20,004 nucleotides of DNA from a virus, in the IMG/VR virus record IMGVR_UViG_3300013093_000359, positions 1-20,004 of that record. One strand, written 5' to 3'. Made by a program: the position numbers and the translations under genes. The notes beneath the pieces were generated by a model. The model saw only the letters and a program-made list of their open reading frames with translations, had not been told where the DNA came from and did no database searches. Positions 18,186-20,004 of this stretch are shown in pieces. Position 1 is the first letter of the stretch. Each line of letters opens with the position of its first letter.

Positions 18186-18191
18186 TAAATA
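18184..18191 (+). promoter_or_regulatory. T4-type late promoter octamer (AATAAATA) upstream of fibre B
   Basis: AATAAATA overlaps the stop codon of the glycine-rich gene, in a 34-base gap before fibre B. The expected transcription start is near 18197, leaving a leader of about 23 bases. The leader contains AGGTAG at 18203-18208, 11 bases before the ATG at 18220. The two bases after the octamer are AG instead of the CT seen at the other three sites. Confidence 0.6.
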
Positions 18192-18219
18192 AGTATAATG
18201 ATAGGTAGCAAGTAAAAAT

Positions 18220-20004
18220 ATGGCATATACAATAACAAAAAGTGACGGAACAACATTAGCTACAATCTCTGATGGTACCGTAAACACTACAGCAACAAAC
18301 TTAAGTTTACCCGGACCACTTTATGTAGGATATGGGCAAGCTCTCAACGAAAACTTAGTATATCTACTAGAAAACTTTGCTAGTAATTCAGCCCCATTGG
18401 GTACAAATATTCAAGGTCAGCTTTGGTTTGACAAAGCACATCAAACATTAAACGTCTTTACTAGTACTGGATACAGTCCAGTATCGGGTGTTACAGTTGG
18501 AAGTAGTTTTCCTGTTACGCAAAAAGATGGAGATATTTTCTTTAACACTAGTACTAATCAACTTTATATTTCCAGTGCTGGTACATTTGACCTAATAGGA
18601 CCCTTATATACAAAATTACAAGGCACAAGTGGTGCTATTCCAACAACTGTAAACGATGGCAGTATTGGTGGAGTAACGCATAACATAGTTCAGCTACAGT
18701 TTGGTAATACGGTTATTGCTACATTTAGTACTGACAATCCATTTTTACCAAGTCCGCCTATTCCTGGTTTTACTTATATCAACCCAGGTATTACTTTAAA
18801 TGGATCTTTAGCTGGTGCTTCTCTTAATTCTAATGTTGTTGGTACATTAACCGGTACAGTTACTGGTAATGTTGCTGGTAACTTAACAGGTAATGTTGTT
18901 GGTAATGTAGTAGGTAATGTTGCTGGTAACTTAACAGGTAATGTTGTTGGTACTAGTTTAACTGGAACACTAACCGGCAACTTTTTATCTACAAACGGCA
19001 CAGTCACTAACTTAACTTCTGGTAATGTAAACTTAACTGGCGGTAGTATAACTGGATTAACTAACTTAGCATCAACAAATGCAACAGTAACTAACTTTAA
19101 TGCCACCACATCAAACTTAACTAATCTAAGTGTTGCAAATCTTGTAGTAGCCGGAGGAACATTATCAGGATTAACAGCATTAACCGTAACTAATCTAACA
19201 TCAACAAACTTTACAGTTGCTAATGCTCAGATTGCTAGTGGTAGTGCAACTGGCCTAACAACGGTTGCCGGAACAAATGGTACATTTACAAACTTTAGTT
19301 CTAGCAACATATATGTCACTGGCGGTAGTTTAAGCGGCATTGGAGGATTTACTGCACAATCAACACAAACTACAAATCTTGCCACTGGCAACGCCTTAAT
19401 CACTGGCGGTAGCGCAACTGGATTATCGGCAGTTACTGCAACAGCCGGACAGGTAACCAATCTAACAACAGCAAATATTATAGCCACTGGCGGTAATGTA
19501 TCTAACACAGTTGGTGTAAACAATACATTAACTGGTGCAAACTTAATAAATTCTACAGCAACAACTAAATCTTATAGTGATAGTAGTACAGCTATAGCAA
19601 CTACAGCATACGTTAACTCAGTATTACCACGTGGTGCTATCATTATGTGGGGCGGCATTGTAGCAAGTATACCCGCAGGATGGCAACTATGCGACGGCAG
19701 TAACGGAACACCAAACCTACAAGGTCAATTCATTGTTGGCGCTTCTGGTAGTGGTGGCTACACAGTTGGTGCAACTGGCGGTACTAGTTCGGTTACTTTA
19801 ACCGGCAATAACTTACCAGTACACTCACACGCAATATCAGTATCTGGTACAACCGATGGTGGTGGAGCACATAATCACACCGTCGTTGATAATGGACACG
19901 TACATTACTCATACGGTTCTGGTGCATTCAATGGCGGTGGAGATGGCGGCGCATACGGACAAAATGGTACAGGATATGGCGCTCGAGCACTACAATCAGC
20001 AGTA
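18220..20004 (+). CDS. Tail fibre protein with collar-domain tip (fibre B), partial at the right edge
   Basis: An open frame of 595 codons from the ATG at 18220 with no stop before the window ends. Residues 1-195 are a paralogous copy of the fibre A N-terminus: MAYTITKSDGTTLATI, NENLVYLLENFA (43-54), GQLWFD (66-71), and YTKLQGTSGA (130-139). Residues 208-255 are a GNV/GNL/TGT four-residue repeat. Residues 274-427 are a six-copy shaft repeat with a mostly 28-residue period. STAIATTAYVNSV (456-468) matches the ATTAF motif of fibre A. From 471 comes a phage tail-collar domain: GAIIMWGG, PAGWQLCDGS, TPNLQGQFIVGA. After it stand three HxH motifs: HSH (535-537), HNH (551-553) and HVH (560-562). In T4 gp12 and gp37, HxH motifs bind metal ions along the fibre axis, so this is likely a metal-bound trimeric tip. 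It could be the short tail fibre (gp12-like) or a second long fibre. The start has AGGTAG 11 bases upstream. Confidence 0.85.
   Translation, partial: MAYTITKSDGTTLATISDGTVNTTATNLSLPGPLYVGYGQALNENLVYLLENFASNSAPLGTNIQGQLWFDKAHQTLNVFTSTGYSPVSGVTVGSSFPVTQKDGDIFFNTSTNQLYISSAGTFDLIGPLYTKLQGTSGAIPTTVNDGSIGGVTHNIVQLQFGNTVIATFSTDNPFLPSPPIPGFTYINPGITLNGSLAGASLNSNVVGTLTGTVTGNVAGNLTGNVVGNVVGNVAGNLTGNVVGTSLTGTLTGNFLSTNGTVTNLTSGNVNLTGGSITGLTNLASTNATVTNFNATTSNLTNLSVANLVVAGGTLSGLTALTVTNLTSTNFTVANAQIASGSATGLTTVAGTNGTFTNFSSSNIYVTGGSLSGIGGFTAQSTQTTNLATGNALITGGSATGLSAVTATAGQVTNLTTANIIATGGNVSNTVGVNNTLTGANLINSTATTKSYSDSSTAIATTAYVNSVLPRGAIIMWGGIVASIPAGWQLCDGSNGTPNLQGQFIVGASGSGGYTVGATGGTSSVTLTGNNLPVHSHAISVSGTTDGGGAHNHTVVDNGHVHYSYGSGAFNGGGDGGAYGQNGTGYGARALQSAV
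18841..18984 (+). repeat. Four-residue (12-base) GNV-type tandem repeat in fibre B
   Basis: Residues 208-255 are built from units such as TGNV, AGNL, VGNV and TGT(V/L). At DNA level the unit is GGTAATGTTGCT-like, 12 bases. A 40-base stretch starting at 18865 recurs identically at 18913, a period of 48 bases (16 residues). The identity is high enough to suggest recent expansion or ongoing slippage. All copies keep the reading frame. Confidence 0.8.
19039..19500 (+). repeat. 28-residue shaft repeat in fibre B
   Basis: GGS/GGT-type motifs (GGSITGL, GGTLSGL, SGSATGL, GGSLSGI, GGSATGL, GGNV) begin at residues 274, 312, 340, 368, 396 and 424. The last five are exactly 28 residues apart and the first interval is 38. 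Each unit continues with a T/N-rich strand ending in TNL or TNF before the next turn. This looks like a triple-beta-helix-type fibre shaft. The DNA copies have diverged, unlike the 12-base repeat just upstream. Confidence 0.7.

Noticed and set aside
18198-18215. A five-codon open frame in the fibre B leader
   Set aside because: Too short to support; it starts at the expected transcription start without a ribosome-binding site and is out of frame with fibre B.
18774-19109. A minus-strand frame with LPTTLPVKLP-type repeats
   Set aside because: It mirrors the GNV/TNL repeats of fibre B on the other strand; the periodicity comes from the sense gene.
19227-19523. A minus-strand open frame of 98 codons rich in Val, Pro and Ala
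   Set aside because: Opposite the fibre B shaft repeats and explained by them; no ribosome-binding site or promoter.
18220-20004. Diversity-generating retroelement target in the fibre tip
   Set aside because: No reverse transcriptase, template repeat or C-type-lectin variable segment is visible. The end of the fibre is outside the window, so this cannot be tested.

Overview
The window looks like a piece of the late structural region of a T4-like (contractile-tailed, straboviral/cyanophage-type) bacteriophage, probably from an aquatic environment. Every supported gene is on the + strand. They are packed with overlaps or very short gaps, are AT-rich, and encode virion proteins. The diagnostic genes are a gp25-like baseplate wedge protein followed by a gp6-like baseplate wedge protein, then a very large virion protein of the kind found beside gp6 in marine T4-like phages, then fibre and adhesin genes. 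NATAAATA octamers, the T4-family late-promoter type, sit in front of four of the seven genes. No host gene, tRNA, integrase, transposon or CRISPR array is visible. The host cannot be named from this sequence.

Layout: 14-391 gp25-like; 392-463 short intergenic gap with a late promoter; 464-3595 gp6-like, enlarged to 1043 aa; 3595-14577 a 3660-aa giant virion protein that overlaps gp6 by one base. 14574-15260 (more likely starting at a GTG at 14616) is a small conserved virion protein. 15267-16832 is tail fibre A. 16836-18185 is a glycine-rich adhesin with an inserted lectin-like domain. 18220 to beyond the right edge is tail fibre B, with a collar domain and HxH motifs. There is no gene-free stretch longer than 72 bases.

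How the genes work together (inference from family knowledge): gp25 and gp6 build the baseplate wedges that lock the contractile sheath. The giant protein is probably a peripheral wedge or fibre-docking protein. It carries a chitin-binding-like module, seven FG-GAP-like repeats that could form a seven-bladed beta-propeller, and a pair of GSGY repeats. The two fibres share a homologous N-terminal module of about 200 residues, so they may dock on the same or equivalent sites while carrying different shafts and tips. The glycine-rich protein between them is a candidate receptor-binding tip.

The most interesting points are: (1) the seven-repeat propeller inside the giant wedge-like protein; (2) the late promoter buried in the stop/start overlap at 14574-14583, which makes the upstream ATG an unlikely start for transcripts from that promoter; (3) the gp25 start lying exactly where transcription from the first late promoter should begin; (4) the lectin-like domain inserted in a polyglycine domain; (5) the paralogous fibre pair, one with a strict 28-residue shaft repeat and a near-perfect 12-base DNA repeat. 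All domain calls are by eye and no database search was run.
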